From Oceanospirillum beijerinckii DSM 7166 (lineage in GTDB: Bacteria; Pseudomonadota; Gammaproteobacteria; Pseudomonadales; Halomonadaceae): DNA of 64,000 nucleotides. Made by a program: the position numbers and the translations under genes. Positions 48,378 to 57,609 of the stretch are shown here, one piece after another (positions within the stretch are counted from its first letter, which is position 1; each line of letters opens with the position of its first letter). The notes under the pieces were generated by a model. It worked only from the letters and a program-made list of their open reading frames with translations. It was not told where the DNA came from and made no database searches. The DNA is taken from positions 1 to 64,000 of the forward strand of contig NZ_AULT01000033.1 in the NCBI RefSeq assembly GCF_000422425.1. Direction: 5' to 3'.

Positions 48378-49949
48378 CTAGCCTTTACCCTGGTTCAGTG
48401 CTTTTAGCAGGGAGTCCAGTTCGGCAATCTCTGCCGCCAGGCGATGATTAGACTCTGCCGATGCCTGAGACACCTCTTGAGTGCCGTGAGCCAGATCCCG
48501 TAACTGGCCGATATTGTCATCCATCTCATCCGTGGCTTTAACCTGAGCGGAGACTTGCTGAGCAATACGATCACTGCGTTCAGTTGCTGCCAGTACGGCA
48601 TCAACAACGGATTGCAGGGTATCACCGGCCTTCACAATGCGATCCGCACTGTCCTGAGCCTTCTGCTGACTGGTCTCCATCTGCTGCACCGACTCTGCCA
48701 CCAGTTGGCGAATACGCTCAATACGCTCAACAATCTGTACAGTGGCACCCTGGGTTTTCACCGCTAAATTACGCACCTCGTCGGCAACTACCGCAAAGCC
48801 CCGGCCTTGTTCGCCAGCACGGGCCGCTTCAATGGCCGCATTCAGTGCCAGCAGATTGGTTTGATCAGCAATATCAGTAATCATCTGTACAGTATCAGCG
48901 ACCTGATCCGATTCATCCTGCAGCACCTGAATAGACTCTGCCGCCTGGGCTACCGCCTGACTGACCTCACTGACCTGGTCAACCCCCACCTGGACCGCCT
49001 GACGCCCCTCGTTAGCCTGGTTTTCCACTGAATGCATCAGCTCATTAATCTCTTGCAGCTCAGTTTCTACCTGATGGAAACCTTCGCTCACTTGATGAGC
49101 ACCAGAAACCAATCCATCCAATTCCAGTTCCTGTCTGACCATCGCCTGAGCAAAAGCACTCATCTGCACCTCCGCCTGTTGTGCCACATCCGCCAGGCCT
49201 TTACTGGCTTCATCGATCCGGCCTGTGAAGGTCCGGATCTGGGACTGTTGCATCGTGACGGCCAGATCAATAGCCCCAATTTCATCCATGCGGCCTGCAT
49301 AGATCTGTTGTGTCACCGGATTATCGATAATCGATAGTGCCCGACAGTACAGACGCTTCAACGGTTGTAACTGCAGGTTTTGCCAAGCTAAAGCTGCGAA
49401 GCCTAAGAGCCCGATGGCAAAAGCCAGCAGGTTCTTATCATCAATAAAGAATACGCATAACAGCGATAGCAGCGTCATAAGCAGCGTTGCGGCTAATGTC
49501 TGTGTAAACGCCGAGCGACGTTTTTTCGGACCGGTTTGTTTGCCCTTATTGATTGCCTGATAAACGGACTCGGCACGCCGCACCAGCTCGGAATCGGGCT
49601 TGGCGCGAACAGATTGATACCCTACCACCTGGTCACCCTTAAACACGGGGGCAACATAGGCATCGACCCAGTAATAGTCACCGTTGATCGCACGATTTTT
49701 TACCGCACCAATCCAGGACTCGCCCTGCTTGATGCGGGACCATAAGTCCGCAAAGGCCAGAGGCGGCATATCCGGGTGTCGGACAATATTATGGTTTTTA
49801 CCTAACAACGCATCACGGTCAAAACCACTGATCTGACAAAACTCATCATTGGCAAAGGTGGTAATCCCCTTCAGATCAGTCGTGGATACCAGACGGGCAT
49901 CATCACTTAAACGACGTTCGTTTTCTGTAATAGGCAGATTCTTCTTCAT
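48378..49949 (-). CDS. PAS-containing methyl-accepting chemotaxis protein (Aer-type)
   Basis: A 523-residue MCP. The N-terminal PAS domain ([36 protein letters not shown], then [10 protein letters not shown]) is that of Aer aerotaxis receptors, which bind FAD; then two close hydrophobic segments at about 150-190 and the signalling domain with [20 protein letters not shown] and [17 protein letters not shown]. No periplasmic ligand domain, so it should sense redox or energy state from inside. It ends without a pentapeptide. Confidence 0.94.
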   Translation of the reverse strand: MKKNLPITENERRLSDDARLVSTTDLKGITTFANDEFCQISGFDRDALLGKNHNIVRHPDMPPLAFADLWSRIKQGESWIGAVKNRAINGDYYWVDAYVAPVFKGDQVVGYQSVRAKPDSELVRRAESVYQAINKGKQTGPKKRRSAFTQTLAATLLMTLLSLLCVFFIDDKNLLAFAIGLLGFAALAWQNLQLQPLKRLYCRALSIIDNPVTQQIYAGRMDEIGAIDLAVTMQQSQIRTFTGRIDEASKGLADVAQQAEVQMSAFAQAMVRQELELDGLVSGAHQVSEGFHQVETELQEINELMHSVENQANEGRQAVQVGVDQVSEVSQAVAQAAESIQVLQDESDQVADTVQMITDIADQTNLLALNAAIEAARAGEQGRGFAVVADEVRNLAVKTQGATVQIVERIERIRQLVAESVQQMETSQQKAQDSADRIVKAGDTLQSVVDAVLAATERSDRIAQQVSAQVKATDEMDDNIGQLRDLAHGTQEVSQASAESNHRLAAEIAELDSLLKALNQGKG

Positions 49950-50325
49950 GCTTATCCTATTGCCGCCCCTGATGCACTCATCTCTATCCTAATTGACCAC
50001 GGTTATCAGCCGCTCAGGATCATCGCTATTTAAACACGTAGAGTAGTGAGCATCGCACTCAAAGAGCCAAAGTTTTCGCAATTGTTAAAAATAGGTATCA
50101 GCTTACCTAGGTGCAGGTTTCTGCGCCAGACTGCAGAAAGTTGAATTTGCGACAAAATTCAACCTCCCAGTCAGTCGTAGACAGATAATAACGCCCTTCA
50201 GATGGCTAATATCGGCCTATCAACCGATTTATTGACCTCGCAAACGTGCAATATAGCCTCACAAGATTTAGACTATGCCGGATTATTTCAAACAGAAAAC
50301 ACATAACAAACACTGGATTTTTTCT
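49950..50325. other. Divergent promoter region PAS-MCP / fabA
   Basis: 376 bases without a credible gene. It holds the 9-bp inverted repeat described separately at 50140-50163, which may be the site of a fatty-acid regulator. Confidence 0.5.
50140..50163. promoter_or_regulatory. Inverted repeat upstream of fabA
   Basis: GTTGAATTT (50140-50148) is exactly repeated in inverse as AAATTCAAC (50155-50163) across GCGACA. It lies about 165 bases before fabA. Not recognised as a known FabR, FadR or DesT site. Confidence 0.5.
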
Positions 50326-50841
50326 GTGACCAAGCAAAATTCGTACAACCGTGAAGAGTTGCTGCAATGCAGCCAGGGGGAGCTGTTTGGCCCGGGTAAT
50401 GCTCAGTTACCGGCACCAAATATGCTCATGCTAGACCGTATTGTCAGCATCACCAATGATGGTGGTGAGCATGGCAAAGGCGAGATTATCGCAGAGCTGG
50501 ATATCACTCCGGATCTGTGGTTCTTCGACTGCCACTTCCCTGGCGACCCTGTCATGCCAGGCTGTCTTGGCCTGGATGCGATGTGGCAGCTGGTTGGCTT
50601 TTTCCTTGGCTGGGTGGGCAATCCAGGCAAAGGACGCGCCTTGGGCAGCGGTGAAGTGAAATTCACTGGCCAGATTCTGCCGACCGCAAAAAAAGTGACT
50701 TACAAGATTACGATGAAGCGTGTGATCTCCCGCAAACTGTGCCTGGGCATTGCCGACGGCTCCGTTTCTGTTGACGGTCGTGAGATTTACACTGCCAAAG
50801 ATCTGCGTGTAGGTCTGTTTACCTCAACAGACAGTTTCTAA
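50326..50841 (+). CDS. fabA: 3-hydroxydecanoyl-ACP dehydratase/isomerase
   Basis: A 171-residue enzyme that dehydrates 3-hydroxydecanoyl-ACP and makes the cis-3 double bond that starts unsaturated fatty acids. The active-site His is in [45 protein letters not shown] and [15 protein letters not shown] match the family. A GTG at 50326 gives exactly the usual length (start [13 protein letters not shown] resembles Pseudomonas FabA); the longer frame to 50275 adds 17 unlike residues. The ribosome site is poor. Followed after 17 bases by fabB. Confidence 0.95.
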   Translation: MTKQNSYNREELLQCSQGELFGPGNAQLPAPNMLMLDRIVSITNDGGEHGKGEIIAELDITPDLWFFDCHFPGDPVMPGCLGLDAMWQLVGFFLGWVGNPGKGRALGSGEVKFTGQILPTAKKVTYKITMKRVISRKLCLGIADGSVSVDGREIYTAKDLRVGLFTSTDSF

Positions 50842-50858
50842 ATTTCAGAGGACATATC

Positions 50859-52076
50859 ATGAGACGAGTAGTTGTAACCGGTATGGGCATTGTGTCCTGT
50901 CTGGGTAATGACATTGCCTCCGTTCTGGACTCCCTGCGTCAGGGCCGCTCTGGTATCAAGTTTAACGAAGAATACAAAGAGCGCGGTTTCCGCAGCCACG
51001 TTTCCGGTTCTGTAGATATCAATCTGGATGAACTGATCGACCGTAAGCTGAAACGCTTTATGGGTGATGCCGCTGGTTACGCTTATCTGTCCATGCAACA
51101 GGCAATTGAAGACTCTGGTCTGACTGAAGAGCAGGTTTCTAACGTACGCACCGGCTTAATTGCAGGCTCCGGCGGTGCATCTTCTGCCGATCAGGTTGAA
51201 GCCGCCGATATTCTGCGTGAAAAAGGTCTGCGTCGAGTGGGGCCATACCGTGTGACCCGCACCATGGGCAGTACCGTGTCTGCTTGTCTGGCCACGCCAT
51301 TCAAGATCAAGGGCGTAAACTACTCGATCTCATCCGCCTGTGCCACCAGTGCTCACTGTATTGGTGCTGGTGTTGAGCAGATCCAACTGGGTAAACAGGA
51401 CATCATCTTTGCCGGTGGCGGTGAAGAAGAGCACTGGACCCTGAGCTGCCTGTTTGGTGCCATGGGCGCGCTGTCGACTAAATACAACGAGACGCCTGAC
51501 AAGGCCTCCCGTGCCTACGATGCTAACCGTGATGGTTTCGTGATCGCAGGCGGTGGCGGTATGCTGGTTCTGGAAGAGCTGGAACACGCTAAAGCCCGTG
51601 GTGCCAAAATCTACGCTGAAGTCGTTGGTTACGGTGCAACGTCTGACGGTTATGACATGGTTGCCCCTTCCGGTGAAGGCGCACAACGTTGTATGGAACA
51701 GGCGCTGTCTACGGTTGAAGGCGGTGTTGACTACATCAATACTCACGGCACCTCAACCCCTGTGGGTGATGTTGCCGAGCTGAAAGCGGTACGTGCCGTA
51801 TTTGGTGACAACAGCCCTGCGATGAGTTCCACTAAATCCCTGACCGGTCACTCTCTGGGTGCCACCGGTGTACAGGAAGCGATCTACAGCCTGCTGATGA
51901 TGGAAAATGATTTCATCACTGCATCGGCTAACGTTGAAGAGCTGGACGAACAGGCCGAAGGCCTGGATATCGTGACGGAACTGCGTGAAGGTGTGAAACT
52001 GAACCGCGTGATGTCGAACAGCTTTGGTTTTGGTGGTACCAACGCCACTCTGATCATGCAGCGTTACGAAGACTAA
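50859..52076 (+). CDS. fabB: 3-oxoacyl-ACP synthase I
   Basis: A 405-residue beta-ketoacyl-ACP synthase that extends unsaturated intermediates made by FabA. Active-site Cys in [16 protein letters not shown], His in [11 protein letters not shown] and His in [17 protein letters not shown], plus the Gly-rich [15 protein letters not shown] end. AGAGGA precedes the ATG. fabA-fabB is the standard operon; a strong terminator follows. Confidence 0.97.
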   Translation: MRRVVVTGMGIVSCLGNDIASVLDSLRQGRSGIKFNEEYKERGFRSHVSGSVDINLDELIDRKLKRFMGDAAGYAYLSMQQAIEDSGLTEEQVSNVRTGLIAGSGGASSADQVEAADILREKGLRRVGPYRVTRTMGSTVSACLATPFKIKGVNYSISSACATSAHCIGAGVEQIQLGKQDIIFAGGGEEEHWTLSCLFGAMGALSTKYNETPDKASRAYDANRDGFVIAGGGGMLVLEELEHAKARGAKIYAEVVGYGATSDGYDMVAPSGEGAQRCMEQALSTVEGGVDYINTHGTSTPVGDVAELKAVRAVFGDNSPAMSSTKSLTGHSLGATGVQEAIYSLLMMENDFITASANVEELDEQAEGLDIVTELREGVKLNRVMSNSFGFGGTNATLIMQRYED

Positions 52077-52132
52077 GTGATCCGGTGACTCAAGTGTGCG
52101 GGCTTCTTAAGAGCCCAGATGCCTGAAGACAC

Positions 52133-52165
52133 AAAAAAGCCCTCTGCTATTCAGAGGGCTTTTTT
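52133..52165. terminator. Terminator after fabB
   Basis: AAAAAAGCCCTCTG and CAGAGGGCTTTTTT form a 14-bp stem around CTATT. Bidirectional; the gene beyond converges. Confidence 0.92.
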
Positions 52166-52204
52166 ATTCACTTAAATCTTTACGCTTAACTATATTGAAA
52201 TGCA

Positions 52205-53738
52205 TCAAGCATCGGGATAGCGTTCATTAATCTCCAGCATGGTATCGATATTGGCGATAAACAGATCAACGAGTTCAGGATCAAAATGTTTGCCTTTCTC
52301 AGACTCGATGACTTTCAATACTTCTCCCAGCGGCCAGGCTTCTTTATAACAGCGCTTATGAATTAAAGCATCAAACACATCTGCGATGGCGACGATACGG
52401 GCATAGAGGTGAATATCTTCTCCCTTCAGCCCATTGGGATAACCTGAGCCATCAAAGCGTTCATGATGTTGTTCCGCAATGATAGCTGCAGCATAGAGCA
52501 GGGGGCGCTCAGAGCCCGCTAAGATTTCAGCGCCCAGATGAGCATGAGAGCGCATTACATCCCACTCTTTATCATCCAGCTTACCCGGTTTTAGCAGTAC
52601 GGAATCAGGAATAGCGATCTTCCCCAAATCATGCATTGGTGATGCTTTTCTCAACAGCTCTGCATCATACTCATCCAAACCGGCAACCTTGCCTAAGGCA
52701 TAACTGAACTCAGCCATACGCACCACATGGTTGGCGGCCTCCTTTGAACGGTTCTCTACTACATCCCCCAGGCGATGGATCAGCTCTGCCTGAGTATCTT
52801 CGATCTCTTTATCCAGCAGTAGGTTTTCAAAGGCGATGCTGACATTGGTAGAGAAAATATCCAGCAGCTGCTGATCCAGCTCATCAATATCATATACACC
52901 TTGAATATAAAGCAGGGTAACCTTGTCCTGCTTACTGGGGAAATAACCAATAAAGCAACCGTTTACTACCTGACTACGTTGACTGCTTAAGGCAACCTGG
53001 ATACCGCTGACCACATCCTGCGGCATCTCTGACAACCCTAACAGGGAACCACTGGCAGCCAGAATATCCAACTTGTTGGCTACCAGGTCCTGCATACCTG
53101 AGATACCATCCACCTGAAGCAGGACACTGTCTTCACTCATATGCAGCAAAGAAGCGATCTGCAGTAACAGACCACTGGCAAACTCTTTTAGTGAGCGTTG
53201 TTCAAACAGATTGGCTGAGGCATGAAGCACCCGTTCCAGGCCCTGACGGCTGCGTTCCTGATAACGACGGGCTTTATCGACTAATTGAATATCACGGTAG
53301 GCTCTTAATGCCGCATAGGTCGTCGCGAATAGCTTGTTGTTGTCCAGCTCGGTTTTTTCTTTGTAATCGTTGATATCGTATTCAACAATGACCCGGCTTT
53401 CAGGCGCCTGCCCCGGCTGACCTGTGCGCAACACAATACGACTGAACTGGTTTTTCAGCTCCTCACGTACGTACTTAGCCACCAACAGGCCCGCATCATC
53501 AGTTTCCATCACCACGTCCAGAAAGATAATGGCAATATCATCGTGTTGTGCCATAACCTCTTTGGCTTCCTGGCCGGAATAGGCATGCAGAAAGGAAAGC
53601 CCCCCGATCATTAAGACGGAACTTACGCAGCGCCATTTTGGTCACTGAGTGGATATCGGGTTCATCATCCACAATCAGAACCTTCCATGGTGGCAGGCTG
53701 TCCACCACGGTGGCTGTATCGTCCTGTTTAAACAACAT
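52205..53738 (-). pseudogene. Response regulator with DUF3369 and HD-GYP, frameshifted
   Basis: A two-component response regulator with receiver, DUF3369 and C-terminal HD-GYP phosphodiesterase of c-di-GMP. ATG at 53738 gives WKVLIVDDEPDIHSVTKMALRKFRLND and then, after a G6 run at 53600-53605 (minus strand), the frame is lost. One G fewer restores GLSFLHAYSGQEAKEVMAQ, the phosphoacceptor Asp in IIFLDVVME, DUF3369 with DINDYKEKTELDNNKL, and the HD-GYP site HDLGKIAIPD with HHERFDGSGYPNGLKG. The reconstructed protein is about 510 residues with all HD-GYP residues intact. As with dtd, this is a single-base gain in a C/G run: a sequencing error, phase switch or recent break. Confidence 0.85.
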
Positions 53739-53820
53739 GCATACTTCCTCAAGCCGCCCCTTTACCTAAGCACTCACACAAAAATTTCTCTTTAGCAGAT
53801 GGCTTCATTCTTCAGCCGTT

Positions 53821-53843
53821 GGCCGAAAAATATCAAAATATTT
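53821..53843. repeat. 23-bp motif shared with 14177-14199
   Basis: GGCCGAAAAATATC, AA, then AATATTT; 21 of 23 bases match the other copy. It lies about 83 bases upstream of the response regulator start. Confidence 0.5.
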
Positions 53844-53910
53844 TTGTGTAAGTATGTATATAAACGTATAACTCAGAACCCTCGCTCTTGCCACCTTTAA
53901 GCCATCGTTT

Positions 53911-54786
53911 TCACAATACAAACGACAATACCAAGGGCAGCGTTAATACACTGGCAAAATTCCCCAGTAATACGATAGATGCGACACGGGCAGGCTCCTG
54001 AGCATACTGTTCTGCCACCATATAGTTTAAAACAGCCGGTGGCAATGCACTGAAAACTAACAAGATTGCCCACTGCTGTGCATCAAATTCCCAGATCATG
54101 CCTGAGAGCCAGGCCATCAATAAGCCTGATAGAGGGCACAGAATGGCACCTGTTAGCCCGATCCGCCAATCCGACAAGTCCACCGATAACAGGCGAACAC
54201 CAAGAGTAAACAGCATCAGCGGGATTGAGATCTGTCCCAGCATCTCCATTGGAATCGCAATAGGCTCCGGTAGGGTCCAGCCCATAAAGCTAAAGATAAA
54301 ACCCAGTATCGTGGCCTGCACTACCGGCATTTTCAACAATGCAGAAAATTTGGTTTTATGATCCAGAATATACAGGCCGATACTGAAATGCAGCAGCATC
54401 TCAACAATAAACACCATCACCGCTGCAGGTAGAGCTGCTTCACCAAAAGCCAGTACGATCAAGGGAATACCCATATTCCCCGTATTATTGAACATCATGG
54501 GAGGCAGAAAGGTTTTTGGGTCCCAGCCGAGCAGCTTTACCAGCGGGAACAACACCAGACCGGAACCGAGCACGACAACTCCGGCAGCCAGTGCCAGATC
54601 CTGATAAGCCACCAGGTCAAAGGATTTATCTGCCAGCACTGCAAACACCAATGCTGGTACAAACACATCCATATTCATACGGTTGGCAACTGAAATATCC
54701 GTACTTTTCCAGCGACCATAAAATGCACCTATAGCCACCACAACAAACAACGGAAAAACCGTTACCAGTAATTTTTCCACAAGCAT
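53911..54786 (-). CDS. AEC-family (auxin efflux carrier-like) permease
   Basis: A 291-residue membrane protein with ten hydrophobic segments, in the AEC family (Mem_trans). MLVEKLLVTVFPLFVVVAIGAFYGR, MFNNTGNMGIPLIVLAFGEAALP and LLVFSALPPAVLNYMVAEQYAQ are characteristic. Such carriers move small organic acids such as malate, but the substrate cannot be told. Confidence 0.9.
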   Translation of the reverse strand: MLVEKLLVTVFPLFVVVAIGAFYGRWKSTDISVANRMNMDVFVPALVFAVLADKSFDLVAYQDLALAAGVVVLGSGLVLFPLVKLLGWDPKTFLPPMMFNNTGNMGIPLIVLAFGEAALPAAVMVFIVEMLLHFSIGLYILDHKTKFSALLKMPVVQATILGFIFSFMGWTLPEPIAIPMEMLGQISIPLMLFTLGVRLLSVDLSDWRIGLTGAILCPLSGLLMAWLSGMIWEFDAQQWAILLVFSALPPAVLNYMVAEQYAQEPARVASIVLLGNFASVLTLPLVLSFVL

Positions 54787-54823
54787 CTGTTTTCTTCCTT
54801 ACTTCCCGCGGTGGATAAAACAT

Positions 54824-54842
54824 GGGGAGCCTGAAGCTCCCC
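54824..54842 (-). terminator. Terminator downstream of uspA
   Basis: GGGGAGC (54824-54830) and GCTCCCC (54836-54842) with a five-base loop; on the minus strand ATGTTTTAT follows. It lies 77 bases past the Usp stop. Confidence 0.65.
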
Positions 54843-54918
54843 TAATAGTACAAGAACGAACAGTATCGACTTATAAAACTTCTAGAATTAGTGAAATGAT
54901 TAAAGTCGGGGGGAGGAG

Positions 54919-55407
54919 TTAGTTGTTTGGTACCAGTAATACAGGTACTTTAGTATGCAGGCTGACCTGTTGTGCAGTATTGCCCATCAGTTTTTGACCA
55001 AACATACCATGATGGCTGTGTGAGCCGATGACGATCATATCGGCGCCTACTTCTTTTGCCGTATCCAGGATCAGTTCCTCTGGGTTGGCTTCTTCAACCA
55101 CAATATCGACAGTGAGTTGATCCACATCAGGCAGGCCTTGCAGCTCTTCATCACGAAAGGCCTGTACGCGCTCCTGCATAACACTCTGAATACGTGCCAT
55201 ACCACTGCTGTGAATCTCTTCCAGCGTCTCTTTTGGCAGGTAGTGTTCAATAATAGCATGACCAAACTCGCTCACCGGCTCCAGGGCATGCACCATAACG
55301 ATACGGGCGTTATAGGTACGGGCCAGGTTAACCGCATGACGAAATACAGGTCGGGTGTTTTTGCCTAAAGTGGTGGCATAAACAATGGTGTTGATCTCCG
55401 GAAGCAT
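54919..55407 (-). CDS. Universal stress protein UspA family
   Basis: A 162-residue Usp. VEEANPEELILDTAKEVGADMIVIGSHSHHGMFGQKLMGNTAQQVSLH is divided by the ATP-binding G-x2-G-x9-GS motif (GSHSHHGMFG...LMGNTAQ), and the end VPVLLVPN is usual. Role: stress tolerance. Gene stands alone. Confidence 0.93.
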   Translation of the reverse strand: MLPEINTIVYATTLGKNTRPVFRHAVNLARTYNARIVMVHALEPVSEFGHAIIEHYLPKETLEEIHSSGMARIQSVMQERVQAFRDEELQGLPDVDQLTVDIVVEEANPEELILDTAKEVGADMIVIGSHSHHGMFGQKLMGNTAQQVSLHTKVPVLLVPNN

Positions 55408-55548
55408 GGTTCACCTTCTCTTTTCCTTCTTCCTGATTGAATATCAGGAACACAAAATCAAATACGTAAAGTCTGCAGTCTGCCAGAACTCGATTTAAGC
55501 TCTGACCGCCACTTTCCTGATGGGAACGGTAAGGACTTCTTTCTACCG

Positions 55549-55582
55549 CGATAGGGAAGGCAATGCAATGCCTTCCCTATCG
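55549..55582 (-). terminator. Long hairpin after the MCP gene
   Basis: CGATAGGGAAGGCA and TGCCTTCCCTATCG form a perfect 14-bp stem around ATGCAA, just beyond the MCP stop. Confidence 0.75.
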
Positions 55583-55585
55583 TGG

Positions 55586-57472
55586 CTAGATCTGGAAGCG
55601 CTTGGTTAATCGTTCCAACTGGTCTGCGCGCTCATGTACCGCCTGACTGGCAGAGACAATCTGTCCGGTTGCCTGGTGATTATGGTCAATCTCATGGGAG
55701 ATCTGATCCATATCCTGTGCCATCTGACGGGTGGTTTGGGCTACTTCGCGTACCGCATTCATAATTTCTTCGGTCTGATCGGCTGCATCCTGGGTCTGCA
55801 ATTCAATATCGCGCACCGCATTCACCGCCTGATCGCCCAGTAAACGTCCCTGCTCGACACGATCCCGGCTTCTTTGCATCGATTCAATCACCTGACGGGT
55901 ATCCTGCTGAATCGCCTCAACCTTCTGAGTGATATCGCTGGTCGCTTTTACGGTTTGCTCCGCCAGGGTGCGCACCTCATCGGCCACAACCGCAAAACCA
56001 CGTCCGGCTTCACCAGCACGGGCGGCTTCAATGGCTGCGTTCAGTGCCAGCAGGTTAGTCTGCTCCGCCACGCCAACAATCAGATCGATTACCACATCGA
56101 TCTCTTTTGAGCGTGCACCCAGCTGCTCAACGGATTGACTGGTTTCGTCTACGACCTCAGCTACATCGGCCAGAGCCTGAATCGCCTGGCTGATCACCTG
56201 AGCACCCTGATGAGCGGTCTTAAAGGCATTTTTCGCCGAATCACTCACATGCTGAGTCGTTTCCGCCACCTGATCTGCCGTTGCGCTGATCTCTTCCGTT
56301 GCGGCTACCAGGGAGCTGCTGCGCTCACTGATCAGCTGACTGCCACTGACGATCTGCTGTACGGAGTGACCCATGGAGTCAGCCGTCTCTACCAAGTCAT
56401 GGTTGCTTTGCTTCAGGTGGCCGATCACATCACGCAGACCCTCGGTCATGGTGTTGGTGGCTTTAGCTAACTGATTAAACTCATCCTGCTCATTGCCATT
56501 ATCACGACAGCGGGTGGTCAGATTGCCCCGGGCTACTTCATTCAGTGCGGCTAATGCCTGCTTCATATTGCGAGCAATAGACATCGCCACTGAAGCTACA
56601 ATCAGGCCCACGATAATTGCCAGACCCGCGCTACCGATCAGAATTGAAGTCCGCGCAGAAGACGCTTCCTGTTGAGCATGTTTCTGCGCTTCCACCAGCA
56701 GCGTTCCCTGCAGGTATTGTGCACTGTTTTGCATCAGTTCCGAGACCTGTTGTCTGGACTGTGCCAATTCAGCGTCCAGTGCCGCTAACTGCTGCCTCAG
56801 CTCGATCATCTGCTTCAACACAACTTCGTACTTATCGACAAAAGCAAAAAAGATATCGTCAAAGCCCATCGCCCGAATATCGCTTCTCAGCTGATCCAGA
56901 CTCGCCTGAACAGATTTTTTGTGCTCTTCGTCAGGATAGATCAGAAACTCTTTCTCGTTCGCCCGCACCTCACGCAAGCGTGCAGCAAACGAACGAAATA
57001 CCTCAAGCTCGGCTAGAAGTGCAGCCGCTTCTTTTTCCACCTGCAAAAAGACACCGGTATCAGAGCTGAGTCCCAACTGTTTACGCACTTCCACCCAATT
57101 GGCCAACTGCTGGAGATAAGGCTCCAGCGCGGTACGGTTTTCAGCCAGCATACCCTGTGCTTTCTGGTCCCCTGCTTTGGACTCTACCTCTGCCAGCTGA
57201 TTGACTGCGTTCTGCTGTAACTCGGCCAGGGCACTATCGATCTGCCCGATAGTATCCGGAGTGGCCGCTTCTCTCTGTTTCTCAAACTGCAATATTCTCA
57301 CTTCCAGGTTGCCTACCACCTGAGTCACATGACCCAGTTGGCTGACATGCTCGGAAGCCGTCACCAGTCCCGACAGGCTCAGGATGGCGTACCACCCCAT
57401 AGCACCAAATCCCAGAACGACGACCAGTACAATTGCAATCAGTTTTTGACGTAATGAGAGCTTTAAACTCAT
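55586..57472 (-). CDS. Methyl-accepting chemotaxis protein with large periplasmic domain
   Basis: A 628-residue MCP. Helix at about 12-32 ([20 protein letters not shown]), a periplasmic region of about 240 residues, long and helical ([19 protein letters not shown], typical of HBM-like sensors), second helix at about 275-300, HAMP ([16 protein letters not shown]) and the signalling domain with [20 protein letters not shown] and [17 protein letters not shown]. Ligand unknown. Located next to the lactate genes on the same strand, past a hairpin. Confidence 0.94.
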   Translation of the reverse strand: MSLKLSLRQKLIAIVLVVVLGFGAMGWYAILSLSGLVTASEHVSQLGHVTQVVGNLEVRILQFEKQREAATPDTIGQIDSALAELQQNAVNQLAEVESKAGDQKAQGMLAENRTALEPYLQQLANWVEVRKQLGLSSDTGVFLQVEKEAAALLAELEVFRSFAARLREVRANEKEFLIYPDEEHKKSVQASLDQLRSDIRAMGFDDIFFAFVDKYEVVLKQMIELRQQLAALDAELAQSRQQVSELMQNSAQYLQGTLLVEAQKHAQQEASSARTSILIGSAGLAIIVGLIVASVAMSIARNMKQALAALNEVARGNLTTRCRDNGNEQDEFNQLAKATNTMTEGLRDVIGHLKQSNHDLVETADSMGHSVQQIVSGSQLISERSSSLVAATEEISATADQVAETTQHVSDSAKNAFKTAHQGAQVISQAIQALADVAEVVDETSQSVEQLGARSKEIDVVIDLIVGVAEQTNLLALNAAIEAARAGEAGRGFAVVADEVRTLAEQTVKATSDITQKVEAIQQDTRQVIESMQRSRDRVEQGRLLGDQAVNAVRDIELQTQDAADQTEEIMNAVREVAQTTRQMAQDMDQISHEIDHNHQATGQIVSASQAVHERADQLERLTKRFQI

Positions 57473-57525
57473 TGTCAGGGCTCCTCAAGCCTCATTAGAG
57501 GCGGATTGTTTTTGTTATATAAAGT

Positions 57526-57563
57526 GGCTCACCCTGTCGAGCCTATGACAGGCAGGATGAGCC
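57526..57563 (-). terminator. Hairpin after the FAD/Fe-S dehydrogenase gene
   Basis: GGCTCA and CCTGTC (57526-57538) pair with GACAGG and TGAGCC (57547-57563), with an internal loop. Confidence 0.55.
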
Positions 57564-57609
57564 GAGCCGTGATCAATCCTTATCGTTGCAACATTCTGAT
57601 ACTCAATGC

